A stretch of 64,000 bases of DNA. Source: Zoroaster sp. YZ-2022. Its lineage: Eukaryota; Echinodermata; Asteroidea; Forcipulatida; Zoroasteridae. Under the pieces are notes generated by a model. That model did not search any database, was not told the origin of the DNA, and worked only from the letters and a program-made list of their open reading frames with translations. The stretch lies in assembly GCA_029582265.1 (NCBI GenBank), contig CM055835.1:7121500-7185499 (forward strand), read 5' to 3'. Below are positions 13,801 through 26,369 of the stretch, piece after piece (the stretch's first letter is position 1; the number at the start of each line of letters is the position of its first letter). The position numbers and the translations under genes are program-made.

Positions 13801-16800
13801 GAAGGTTCCTAGCCAGAATACCTAGGGGGTTAGGGTTAATACAGGGTAGCTTTGGCATAAATAATTATTGTAGAATAAAAATGTTCACCTCAAATTAAAA
13901 TAAATAAATAAAAAAGACATTTGTTTATTAAACACTACAGCCGTGCATGTGCTGCTTATTTCTTTCCCAATGTAGCTTTGCGTCTTTTTACCTTTATTTA
14001 TGCTATGCGCTTAATTTCTCCAACGAAAAGAGATCAACTAACAATGTGACATTATTTACAAATCGTCCTGTGCCTGGAAGAAGGACATAACAAAAGTGTG
14101 ACCAGCAAAAGGTCGTAAGCAATTAATGTGCAAAATTGTGTTTCAAGAAAATTGAGTGTGAAAGTTTGGTCGTTTTTCTGCCATTTATAAGTCATTGTAG
14201 GAAAGTTAAATTGCAAGGAATGGAAAATCATGTCTTGGGAGTAATTCTAGCAACAAATATATAACAGTTATGCCCTACTTTTTTCAAAGGAGCCATTTTA
14301 TTGCGTACCACCTTCTGCTGGGATAAAAAGGCTCTACGACCTTCTTCCGGGTACATGACAAGCATATGAAAGAAGCTATTGATATTCATGTCATTTACAC
14401 CTAAATTAGGCAGCCGGGCATGACTGCCATTTGGTAACTAAGGCAGTCTTTTATTCAACAAAATCAACTAACTCAGTGTCTCCAGTCTGTTGACAGTCAA
14501 TATTGAATGCGTGCCTTATGAGTTTGCTTGCTGGGAACATATTCCTTCAGGAATGCACTGTGTTTCTGAAAGGAACAGGAACAGGAACGTTCCAAATGAA
14601 GCGGGAACGTTCCAAATGGAGCGGGAACGTTCCAAATGGAGCGGGAACGTTCCAAATAGAACAGGAACGTTCCAAATGAAGCGGGAACGTTCCAAATGGA
14701 GCGGGAACGTTCCAAATGGAGCGGGAACGTTCCAAATGGAGGGGGAACGTTCCAAATGGAGCGGGAACGTTCCAAATGGAGCGGGAACATTCCAAATGGA
14801 GGGGGAACATTCCAAATGGAATGGGAACGTTCCAAATGGAGCGGGAACGTTCCAAATGGAACGGGAACGTTCCAAATGGAGGGGGAACATTCCAAATGGA
14901 ACAGGAACGTTCCAAATGGAACAGGAACGTTCCAAATGGAACAGGAACGTTCCAAATGGAACGGGAACGTTCCAAATGGAACAGCAACGTTCCAAATGGA
15001 GGGGGAACATTCCAAATGGAACAGGAACATTCCAAATGGAACAGGAACGTTCCAAATGGAGGGGGAACATTCCAAATGGAACGGGAACGTTCCAAATGGA
15101 ACAGGAACATTCTTAACATAACCTACTTGTGTTACAGCCATTTGGGTTTGTCTGTCTGTCTCTCTCCTCTGATTATCCAACTGTCTGTCAGCATCTCTCT
15201 CTCTTTGTCTTGCTAGCATCATCTGATGATTCAATTCATCCCTGAGTTGTCTCATCTCGGCTTCAGCTCTAGCCAGCTGATGAAAATAAAAATGTAACGC
15301 TATTAGTGTCTGTCTGTCTATCGGGATGTCTGTGTTCATTTGTTTGCATCATCTGATGATACAGTTCATTAGTAAAGGGACAGTATCATCATGATCAGAG
15401 CAGACTTTCAACAGGGGCATGGAATCGGTGTCCTAGTGTAAGATGAACACAGTAGAGAGGTTTCGCAAGCATACAGATACAGATACAGATATGATAACTG
15501 TATCCGTTCACGTTGGACGCGCGTCAGATTTTGTTTCGCAATCAGAGAGGTATGTGTCACTTGAGGGCGCGTGTAAAGAAAGTTTCCAACAAGCATGACG
15601 AAAACTGGAGACCCTGTCTACACTGCATTTTTCTCATTTTTTGATTACAAATGACTAACACATTTTTATCTATATCATGGATGATACCATTAAAAGCAAT
15701 ACCGTGGGAGATGTTTTTAATCTAGGACAAAAATACAACTAAAATTCTGCAAAACAGTATCCGTTTTTCTACTTACGTGTATGAACTTCCGTATCCGTTG
15801 TTAACGTCCATGCAAAACATGGACGCCACGGTTACACGTCACGTGAGCACACAAAGTGTTGACGTATCCGTATCTGTACGCTTGCGAAACCTCTCTAGTG
15901 ACTGAAAATTACTGACTTATTAACAGGTACACAGCAGCAACAGTAATATGACCTTATGTAGAGTATTATTTGCAGTGACAGAGTTATTCTAAAACTAGCA
16001 CTTCAATTCCATGCCCTGTTAATCATGGTGATATCGTCTCTGTAACTACTTGAAAATAATGATGCAATGTGTATTATGTAAGAATTTGGCACTCCTGTCT
16101 CTTGGTATGTCTATGTTTTCCTTACTTCCTTAAGTTGTATCATTTTGGTTTCAGCCAGCTGATGTAATGTTATTAGTGTGTGTCTGTTTATCATGCTGTC
16201 GGTTTGTCTATGTTCTCATACATGTATTTGCATCATCTGTTAATTCAATTCATCCCTGAGTTGTCTCATCTCGGCTTCAACTGATAAAATAATGATGTAA
16301 TGTATTTAGCGCTTGTTAACCCTAACTCCCTAGACAACAAAAGCAGTTGGAGGATTTTGAAGGATTTTTATTGTTCAGTAACAATGCTTAGGGAGTTAGG
16401 GTTAATGTACAAAAATCAAGCAAAATTCAAACAAAATCTATTGGAACAGTAGCCTGATTGCAGCTTAACCGAACTAGCAGAAATGCTTAACCAATAACCA
16501 AAGACACAAGAAATTTCTGGTCACGGATGCAAAAACACACCCCAGTTAATGCACAGTGCAGACTACATTTGTCTGGGTCTGCTACCTTCACATTTTTTCT
16601 TTTATAATCGTTTATAACTTGTGTTAATTGTTAATTTTGCTGTGGCATTTCATTATCAATACTCCCTATTTATTAGCACTCCCTTGTTAACCCTAACTCC
16701 CTAGACAACAAAAGCAGTTGGAGGATTTTGAAGGATTTTTATTGTTCAGTAACAATGCTTAGGGAGTTAGGGTTAATGTACAAAAATCAAGCAAAATTCA

Positions 16801-19800
16801 AACAAAATCTATTGGAACAGTAGCCTGATTGCAGCTTGAGCGAACTAGCAGAAATGCTTAACCAATAACCAAAGACGCAAGAAATTTCTGGTCACGGATG
16901 CAAAAACACACCCCAGTTAATGCACAGTGCAGACTACATTTGTCTGGGTCTGCTACCTTCACATTTTTTCTTTCATAATCGTTTATAACTTGTGTTAATT
17001 GTTAATTTTGCTGTGGCATTTCATTATCAATACTCCCTATTTATTAGCACTCCCTATTTATTCATTGTTCATTCATTGATTTTAACAATTTGTAGTCTAA
17101 TATTCCTTGTACCTCATCTGCAGCCAGCTGGTCGTTATCCCTCATCTGTTGATGAGCGTCTGCCAGTGACGCCTCTAATTGCTGTAACTCAGCCAAGGTA
17201 TGTGGGTCTTGTCTTGGTCGTAACATGTCCCCAGCCTATAAAATGAATATCAATTACAATGCTGTATTAAGGGCAACTGTAATTCTTTCTTTTATACCTG
17301 TTGCGTGATTTGGTTTGGGTTTCTGTGGGTTTGGATGGGTTTGGATGAGTTTGCATGGGTTAGGATTGTTGGCTGGGTATTGTTGGCTAGCACAGTTGGG
17401 TTGCAGTTATGTTTGATTGGGAAGGATTAGGTATGGTTGGATTTGTTTTGATGGGTTGGGTTTGGTATGGTCTGGCTGGTTTTTACTGAGTTATGTTTGG
17501 TCAGATTGGGTTGGTAATAGAGACACTACTACATCAATTGATCAAAAGGCTGTGCTGGATACGCGAATGTATATACACAACCAAAACTGTCATTAACTGG
17601 TTCCATTTTTCGGTTCCAATTACCCGTAAACAACTTTGGAAACTTTTGACTGAACATTTAAACCACACAATTGGAAGTGTGTGGGGAATGGTGGATGCTA
17701 TGAGTCGTTTTTAATATAGAGGCAGGAAATAAATGTTCATATTGGTTATTTGATATATTCTGGAGTATTTATGAGTTTTTACAAAGTTGTTTACAGGTAC
17801 GTGGGTATCCGAAGATTTCAGGTATCTGGCTCCCGAAATAACTGAAAACGCACAGTCTTAATTGACCAGTCATTACCATATCTCGATGGTGAGATGGCGG
17901 TCTCTGTCTGAGTTGCTCTTGTAGTCTCTTCACCTCCTGTCTCATAGCCTCTACCAAGGCATCCTCCTCCTCCTTCTTGGCTCTTGCATCTTCCTTACTA
18001 TCTTGTCGTCTTCTTTTATCTCTCAAATCATGCTATTTAAAAACACAGAATAGTACAGCAACAATTAAATAGACATATCTGTAAAGTTGTTTCTCCACCA
18101 GAAACAATTAAGCAAAATTAAGCACAATAAATCTGTTTTGTTTTCCCATGAGTGTATTATTTTTGGTCTACACATGTGCTGCAGATCAAAATTTGAAGCA
18201 AATTTGATGATGCGTCCAACCATCGGCCATGGTACTCTATACACAAGCACCACAGTCAGGATTCAAACCCACATTCTGACATCTCAGTCATTGGAACACA
18301 AATCTGATGCACTAAACCACTCAGCAATGGCACCTGATAGCATTCTTATGGTGAAAATGCTCTTAATCTTGCAAGTCTAGAACCATTTAACCCTCCTATG
18401 CCCAGGCTGAAATTTGGCCCAGTAAGCACCGCACCCACAGACAGTCACTTGAGTATTTTTGGTTGCATTGCCAATTGGTAGGTCAAACCACAGAGTCACA
18501 CAGAGCTGTGTATGTACTGTCGAGTGGTTTTGGTTTGACCTATCCTAGCCACATGTCCTTGCATTTATTTGAGTGCACTGCACAAAGTCAATGGGTTGGG
18601 AGTTACATACAAATTTTGAGTGTCTTTGATTGGTTTTGGTTTGACCTCCTATCACAGCCACATGTGCTTGCATGTATTTGAGTGCACTGCACAAAGTCAA
18701 TGGGTTAAGAGAGACATACAAATTTTGAGTGTCTTTGAGTGTTAAACCTATAGGAGGGTTAATGTACAGAACCTGTCCGTTGTATATAATAATAATAATA
18801 ATAATAATGTGTGGATTTATATAGCGCACGTATCCACCAACTAAGTCGTGCTCAAGGCGCATTATATTATTATCCCTGCTCATAAGGCTCATAAATCATT
18901 CCTGAAACCATCTCAGCTCCCTGGGGAGTATACAGCTCAATTGCTGCCATTTCTAGCGCATATAGAGCAAACCAACTCTGCCTTCACAGGTACCCATTTA
19001 ACCCCTGGGTGGAGAGAAGCAATTATGATTAAGTGTCTTGCTCAAGGACACAAGTGTCACGGCCGTGATTCGAACCCACATTATGTTGCTAACACCAGAA
19101 CTTGAATCCGGTAAGCTAGACCGCTCGGCCACGACACCCCATATGCCAGAAGTACTTTATATTCAGCGAAGCTCTTCCCTGGTAACACTTAAATGTAAAT
19201 GGAGCTAGTAATGCATGCTAACCAGCAATAAGCTCAATACCCTTGTGACACCCTTACGAGGCTGTCCACAAAGCAGGGGTTTCAGACTTACATGTAAAAC
19301 TTGTAGCTTTGCATGGTGAAGAGGATAAGTAAGACTAATTGCGGTGACACCATGTGAAATTCTCAATTGAGTAGTAATTGAGTAGATCAGTATGCTCTGA
19401 TCGTCCTCAGGAGTTTCTGATCATACTGATCGAAACGTCGAGTTGTACCTCCAGTTCTTTTCAGAACTAATTACTACTCAATTGAGAATTTCACATAATA
19501 ATAATAATAATGTTCCATTCTTATATAGCGCATTTCACATAATGTCCCAATGCGCTTTACATTATTACCCCTGGTCACTGGGTCAATATCATTCCTATAA
19601 TCTTTCTCAGCTCCCTGGGGAGTATACAGCCAGTGTGCAACCTTTTGGCGCTACAGGGCTAATCAAACACAATAACCATCTCTACCCTCACAGGTACCCA
19701 TTTATACACCTGGGTGAAGAGAAGCAATTACAGTAAAGTGTCTTGCTCAAGGACACAAGTACCACGGTCACCGCCAGGTTTCGAACCCACATTCTGATGA

Positions 19801-22800
19801 CACAGCCATCAGAACTTGAGTCCAATGCACTTAACCGCTCGGCCATGGCACCCCAATTAGTCTCACTTAGACTTACATGTGAGGCTACGTCGGTTGAGTC
19901 TATGTTACGTTCATTCTTGGCTTCTTCAAGCTGACTCTGCAATGCAGCCACCTGCTTCCCTAAAGCCTCTGCTTCTCTCTCCGCCTTCACAACAAATAAT
20001 AATAATAATAATAATAATAAGTCAGCTCTTATAATGTTTCTTTAGCAAGGCATTACTATTACCCCTGGTCATAAGGGTTGATGAAATCAATTTTGAAACT
20101 ATCTCGACTCCCTGAGGAGCATGCTGTCCTGGCAGCCAGTTAGGTGCACATGTTACTAATATCAAACACAACAATATCATCAACCCTCACAGGTACCCAT
20201 TACAATACAATACAATACAATGAAGGCATTTATATAGCGCTCTTACACAAACGGTATCACAGCGCTTTACAGTGAGATGCAAGTACAATTTAAAAATACA
20301 CAGTGCCTAAAATAAATGAGTCTTGAGAGATGTTTTAAATTGACTCAATGAACAAGCATGATGGATACCAGATGGTAGCTCATTCCAAATGCTGGGTGCA
20401 GCAGTATAGAAACCCTTGTTAGCCGCAGTTAAATGTGTAGTTGGCTTTTTGAAGATCCGGGAATCAGAATTCACTCCTTGTTTGAGAGAGAGACGTAATC
20501 TATAGGACTCAACAACCGTGGTCGGGATTTGAATCCAGATTCTGCCTAGTAGGAAACTTTACCATCGCTCCCCACTAACAGTGATACCATCACTGAACAA
20601 AAAGATAGATGAGGCCATTTTTTTTTAATAACTTGGATTATGGACCCGCCACATAAAATCTCAGATTTTGAGGGAAAAAAATAAAACGCGCCGCCCAAAA
20701 AACACAATTCCTGAAGGTAAAACAAAACTTCTTGAAGTACAATGGCTCTATTATGACTTTCTGTGCATACAGCGCATATTAGTGCACATGTATTTTCATG
20801 CAACTCGTGAAGGTGGTGGGGGGAAAAAATTGCCATTCAACGAGCCAGGAATCATCGGTGCCGTGAGTCCATGTACAGACTATGACAAAAACCAATGATT
20901 GAGGGCGCTCTAACAAGAGAGCGCTCTCAATCGTTGGGGGTGTTTTTTACCCGTTCTACTTTGGGAGAAAAAATTTGGTACTCCAAGTAATTAAACAAAA
21001 ATTGTCTAAAAGGCATATTCTCAGAGCATAAATTTACTTGGATTCTTTCAGATTGTCTTCGGAGAATATAATTTGCCTAACAGTTCATGAGGCCATTGTT
21101 GACACATAATGTGGACTTACTTTTAGGGGGACTTTCATATGAAATGTATAACTGATGTGTCTACTGGTATTGCAAGTTAGTTTGTCTTTATCCATCTGCA
21201 TCAACAGTGCTAAAATTCACAAAGGATTTGCTTCACCTTTTGTTGTCTCCTCCGAGCCGCCTCCCTCTCCCCTGTCGCGTCTCTCATCCTGTCCCTCACC
21301 ATGTCCTCCACATTGGCCAGAGACTTCCCCAGGGTGTCATCCTCATCTTGGGGTCTCATCCTGCCCCGCCCTTGCTCCAGATGTCTCTTCATCTCGTTGA
21401 TGCGGCCAACTACATCCTCGGGATGGAGCGAGGCATTCAGAGCATCTTCCAACTGTTCTTGCTGTTTACGAAATTCATTCTCTAAGGAATCTCTCTCAGC
21501 CTGTGTTTAAATAAATGTGAAAGTAAATTGTTAATTCTCACCGTAGGTTTGTAGCCAGCCTCTGTCTTTTCTACAGATATTTTCATGGCAAATGTGCCAC
21601 CAGTGTGTCCAATCTGGTTCCTCCTATCAGGGTGTTTAAGCGTGAGACCAGGCTTTCTGCTTGTTCTCACCCATACACTCTAGCTTTGCCGAGATGTAGC
21701 ACAAAGAGCTATTCCAGCAGCTTTGGAACTCCTTGCCTGGTGCATGTTTCCCTCCATCCTACAATCTAGACAGTTTTAAGAGGAATATCAATTCCTACCT
21801 TCAGTCCCCCTGAGTTATTTTCATCTTCTATGTTTTCTTCTTGTAGCCCCTTACCAAGAGTGGCTTTTAGCCTTGTTTGGGGCGAACTTGCATTAAAAAA
21901 AAATAAATAAAAAAAATAAAATAAAAATCATCCACTGATTGCTTTGACAGGACAACGTTTGTGATGTGATCCTGAAGACGATCAGTGCATAATGATCAAA
22001 ATGTTGAGTTGTCACACAACTGGTTCACCTCAGAACCAGCAAATAACATGCTTGCTTTCCTGTGTACAAATATGCATTTTCCAGTGTTTCTGCGTTTTTT
22101 GCCTTTAATAAAGATCCTATTTGGTTTGAAATGTATTAGAGAAATTACATTGTGCTACCGTAAACTTCCTCTTACTTTTTTCCACCATGTAAAGCCCTAG
22201 GAGGGTTAGAAAAAAATGTGAGATGCAGGAATAAGTGTAAAAAATTCATCAAGAAATTCTGTAATAAAATCATGATAACTAGATCAGTATAGTGCGGTAT
22301 ATAATTGTGTTTAAATACACACAAATGTAGATGATCTTAATACATGTGTTCCTGCAATGTACCTGCAATGCCTGGAGCTGAGAGGCCAACAACTCATTCT
22401 CTTGTTGGTCATGTGACTGGTCAGGTGACTGTCTCAATGCTTCAATCTGTCTGCGCTGGGATTCCAACTGCCGCTTTAAAGTATCCATTCCAGCCTAATA
22501 AATGATCAATATGCAATTACTTGCACCGTACATGTTGTTAGTTAAATGTTGATTGTTAGGGCGATAGTGTGTTGCATTTGGCATATTTGGCAGTTTATGT
22601 GCAGATGCACGAAATATCTCCTGCAAACATTGGCTGGCAGAAATACACACGCGTAGTACCTTTAACCAGTTGACGTCGGGAATATTTATTTTTTTCCCGT
22701 CCCCCGTGCAGGTTTATTTTCAGTGAAAAATCTGAAAAAATTTCTAGCCATTAATAATTTTTTTGGTCAATGAATCTAAGTTCGGACACCCAAATAAACA

Positions 22801-25800
22801 CCTTTATTCATTGACATTTTGAGAATTAAATGGCTAGTTTTTTAATTACGGTTGTGTTTGTTCAGCACAATTAGACCGTTGGCAAGCCCCGATGCAACGG
22901 CCTATTAGCGACCAGCGCCCGGTCGAAAAGACGGCATACCTGGAGAGAGATCGAATGCCTCGTAAACAATGGATATAAATCCCTCTTTACAAATCCCTGG
23001 CTGGTACGTCAAAGGAACAGGTCTTGGATAAAGGATTAGCAAAAATCAACGAAAAGAGTGAACTCGTTCAGTATTTGCAGTGCATTTTGTCGGGGCCACC
23101 GAACCGTGACCCTATGGACTCCGAGAAACGATTGCGTGTATACAAGTCAGCCGCCACGACGGCACGCCACGTGTGGCGTGTTGACAAGTCTCCCAGTGAC
23201 ACACACAAAAATCGGAATGCGTGTTTAGACGCTCTCCGATCCGCTGTCCAAAAATAAATTGCGTGTATACACGGCCTCCGAAGCGAACTGATTAAAAATG
23301 GGCATAAAGTGTACACACAACGCTCACTTGACCACTATCATCAAGAGACTGGATATAATCTCACTGCTAGAAGGCTACAACGTGCACAGCATGGATAATG
23401 TTGCCTGTCTTCAAGATTACAGGGAAATAAACCAGCTGTCTTGTATTCTGTTGTGTAGTACCTACAGCTGTGCTTGTTTCAAAAGTGTTTAAAAAATGAT
23501 GTCGGACGGAATTTGACAGAAAAGTGTACATTTGTGTACAGCACAGACTGTCAATAATGGCACAGGACATCATTTTTATTTAATTTTCTTTTCTTGCTGA
23601 AAATGTCAGCATGTCGGACGGAATTGATAGAAATGAGTTTTTAAGAGTAACAATAATTCTTCATGTTAATTTTGGGTATAAGCTTTGAATATCTAACACA
23701 TCATTATTTTTTAAGGGACTTTTCATTTTTGACCCCAACGGTGACCACTTTTGAAACATGCTCAGCTAACTGAAAGATGCAAGTTCCATGCTCACAGCCA
23801 ATTTTTACAATTTAACACAATTTTGAAGTGATATTTTTCTTCGGTCACCAAAGTTACAAACTTTCAAATGAGACATCAGACAAACAAATACATCAAGGCA
23901 AAATATTACAGGATGGGCCATGATGGGGATTGGGGAATTATTATTACCATAACTGAGACCACATAACCCTAGAAAGCTTGACCAGGGTTAATGGCAGATA
24001 GCTATAGTTGTCAAGTATTAAGTGTAACCTTATCCTGTTGGTAAGTCAATACGTAATGTAATACAAGCGCGCATTGGTAGTACGCGCATTCTTTTCGCTA
24101 TTCCGGTTCCAAAGCTGGCATACCGTTATGTGTTATTTCACCTAAACTCTTTAATTTTAATGTTCAAAAGTTATTCTTGAGGCAGAAATTGACTTTGATA
24201 ACCTGTTCGCGTCGGGAATAAAAAAGTTTTTCTGGGCCCCTGTGCGGGTTTCTTTTTCCCACACAAACACGTTTTTGTTTGCGTGAATTTTTTTTGGTTA
24301 CGTCAATGAAACTAAGATGGGACACCCCCATTTAGCTTATTAGCATATAATTTGGCGAGTTTCCCTTGGGAATTATAGCAAGGAGGGCATCTTTTGTGTT
24401 GCGTCTTTAGAAGTCCACTGAGCCCTCTAAAGAATTCTTCATCGTATTTACACTGACACATCATCCGAGTGGTACCGAGCGTACCGAGTAACAATGGGAC
24501 AATGGTGCATGGAAATTGGTCTATAGAAATCTTGATTCGCCAGCGGTCTGCCAGGTAATTGGTCTATAGAAATCTTAGTATACCACAGCTTTACAGATTT
24601 CAATGGAGACAAAGACAAAGGTGTGGAACAGGTTTACGAGTGGGCCACCCCCCCCAACCATGTCAAGACTCCCCGAGCGTGTTTACATGGCCTCCGCTAT
24701 TGTGCCGAACAATTGCTGCGCAATAACACGTCAACCGAAGCACGAGCACTGCCAAAATGGCGTGGTTTTACGTCACCCAAAAGGACAATGGAAGCTTCCA
24801 CAGCGTGTGGCCACGTCTTCCGAGCATGTCACTTTACGCGCGTGGCTCGTTGTCACGTCAACCAAGCATGCATACAAATATTCCCGAGTTTCCTATGGCG
24901 TGTTTAGACGCTCTCCGATCCGCGGTGCAAAAAAAAATTGCGTGTATACACGGCCTCCGACGCGAACTGGTTAATAAGATTTGAGTTTTTACAACACATT
25001 CATTAAGTCCCAAGCTTTTTAATTTATTGCATAAATCGTTAAAGAAAAAGGTGGTCAATGCATTTCAAATGGGCTTCTGATGATCATTGGAACCAGCATG
25101 TGCGAAGTGGGCATGGTTTATGTTGGAATTACAAACAGGATTTACAAACATGATTGGTCATTCTGTGCAGTTTGATTGACAGGCTGGATCATACTACATA
25201 TGATTATTGCCAAAATCTTGACTTTACCTGTGCTTGTTTTTTCTGCCTCTTGAGGGCGTTGCTCAACTTGCTAGCCTCCTCTTCAGCCGCCTTTTGTTTC
25301 TTGCCCTCTTTATCATGTTCAGCTTCGAGCTCAGCCTGTAGGGATTGTCTCAATTGTTCCTTCTCAGCCTCCGCAGCTGCGAGGGCTGCTTCGGCTGCAT
25401 CTAATTTCTTTGGAAAATAAAACAAAAAGAAAGATTGAGTTTGGAGCCAGTGAAATCAGTCCAAACAATTTCACAACAAAGTGATTAGCTCATAAAACTG
25501 TCAAATTTCTAAAAAAAGGCATATATGTTTCCTCCAAATCTTCACAGTCCACATGAGTTAGAATTTATTAGCTCATAAATTCATCAACTTTCTGAACGGG
25601 TGTCCATATACTTTCTGCATTTTCCCTGAATCGTCAAAGTAATGTACAAGTCTAAAGTGAATCAGTTCCTAATCTTATCAGCTTTCTGAAAAGGTTTCCA
25701 GACAAATTTCCTCCACATTTTCAAAGTCAGACATGAGTTTAAAGTGATTAACTCTTCAATTTGTTAACTTTCTGAAAGGATTTCCACATAATCTCTCAAT

Positions 25801-26334
25801 CTTCACGATTTGTAAAGTGAATCATAATCATACATCTGTCAACTTTCAGAAAGATGCCTCTACAGAAACTTTACAGTTCCCTGAAACTTTCAATGTCCAC
25901 AAATTCTGTATTTTTTTGGCAACAGGCTTCCACATACCCTCTGCATATCCTCCAGATCTTCAAGGTCATGCATGAGATTGCTGCCGTCACCACGACCCTC
26001 TCTGTCCTCCTCTGCCTGGCGTAGTCGACGTACAAGTTGATCTCTCTCCTGCAGCAGGGCCTGGTTCTTGCGGTCTTGTTCTGCTGCCCTACGCTGGGCC
26101 TGCTGCATGTAGTTGGTCAACCCTGTGACAGTGTCTTCCAGTTCGTCTTTCAGGTTGTCGTTGAGGTCAATTTTCTCTAGAAAAAAAACCAAACCAAATC
26201 GAGGTATTGAGATATGATGCCATTATAGACATACCCACACAAATTGTTTTGTTAATGTCATATGAAACTCACAATGTATTATTTATTTATTTTATTTCTT
26301 ATTTATTTATTTATTTTTTATTTGTTTAAATTTG

Positions 26335-26369
<35 letters not shown>

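Larger units (their letters stand above)
15300..16285 (-). repeat. Decayed extra copies of CNTRL exon 19 and flank
   Basis: At 16228-16280 the minus strand reads CAG-TTGAAGCCGAGATGAGAC and on through the exon 19 start, but reaches TAA after DELN. Parts of the exon 19 flank (GCATCATCTGATGAT, TTAGTGTCTGTCTGT) recur at 15300-15370 and 16150-16235. A tandem duplication seeded these pseudo-exons, later split by transposons. Confidence 0.65.
16312..17053. repeat. 371-bp tandem duplication, two copies
   Basis: 16312-16682 and 16683-17053 are near-identical head to tail, each starting with the 90-bp TTAA MITE. Only scattered point differences are seen, so the duplication is young. Confidence 0.9.

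Noticed and set aside
14490..15339. Open frames of 140-280 codons over the GGAACGTTCC array (ERSKWSGNVPN / SIWNVPVPFGMF)
   Set aside because: Pure minisatellite translation open in several frames at once; only the CNTRL exon 19 part of the 280-codon frame is genuine.
18848..19105. Protein-like frames HSVANTRT / SQLPGEYTAQLLPFLAHIEQ repeated at 51959 and 60743
   Set aside because: These are SINE body translations; the nucleotide repeat explains the recurrence.
21155..21510. Plus-strand Pro/Ser-rich frames over 21155-21510
   Set aside because: Antisense shadow of CNTRL exon 15.
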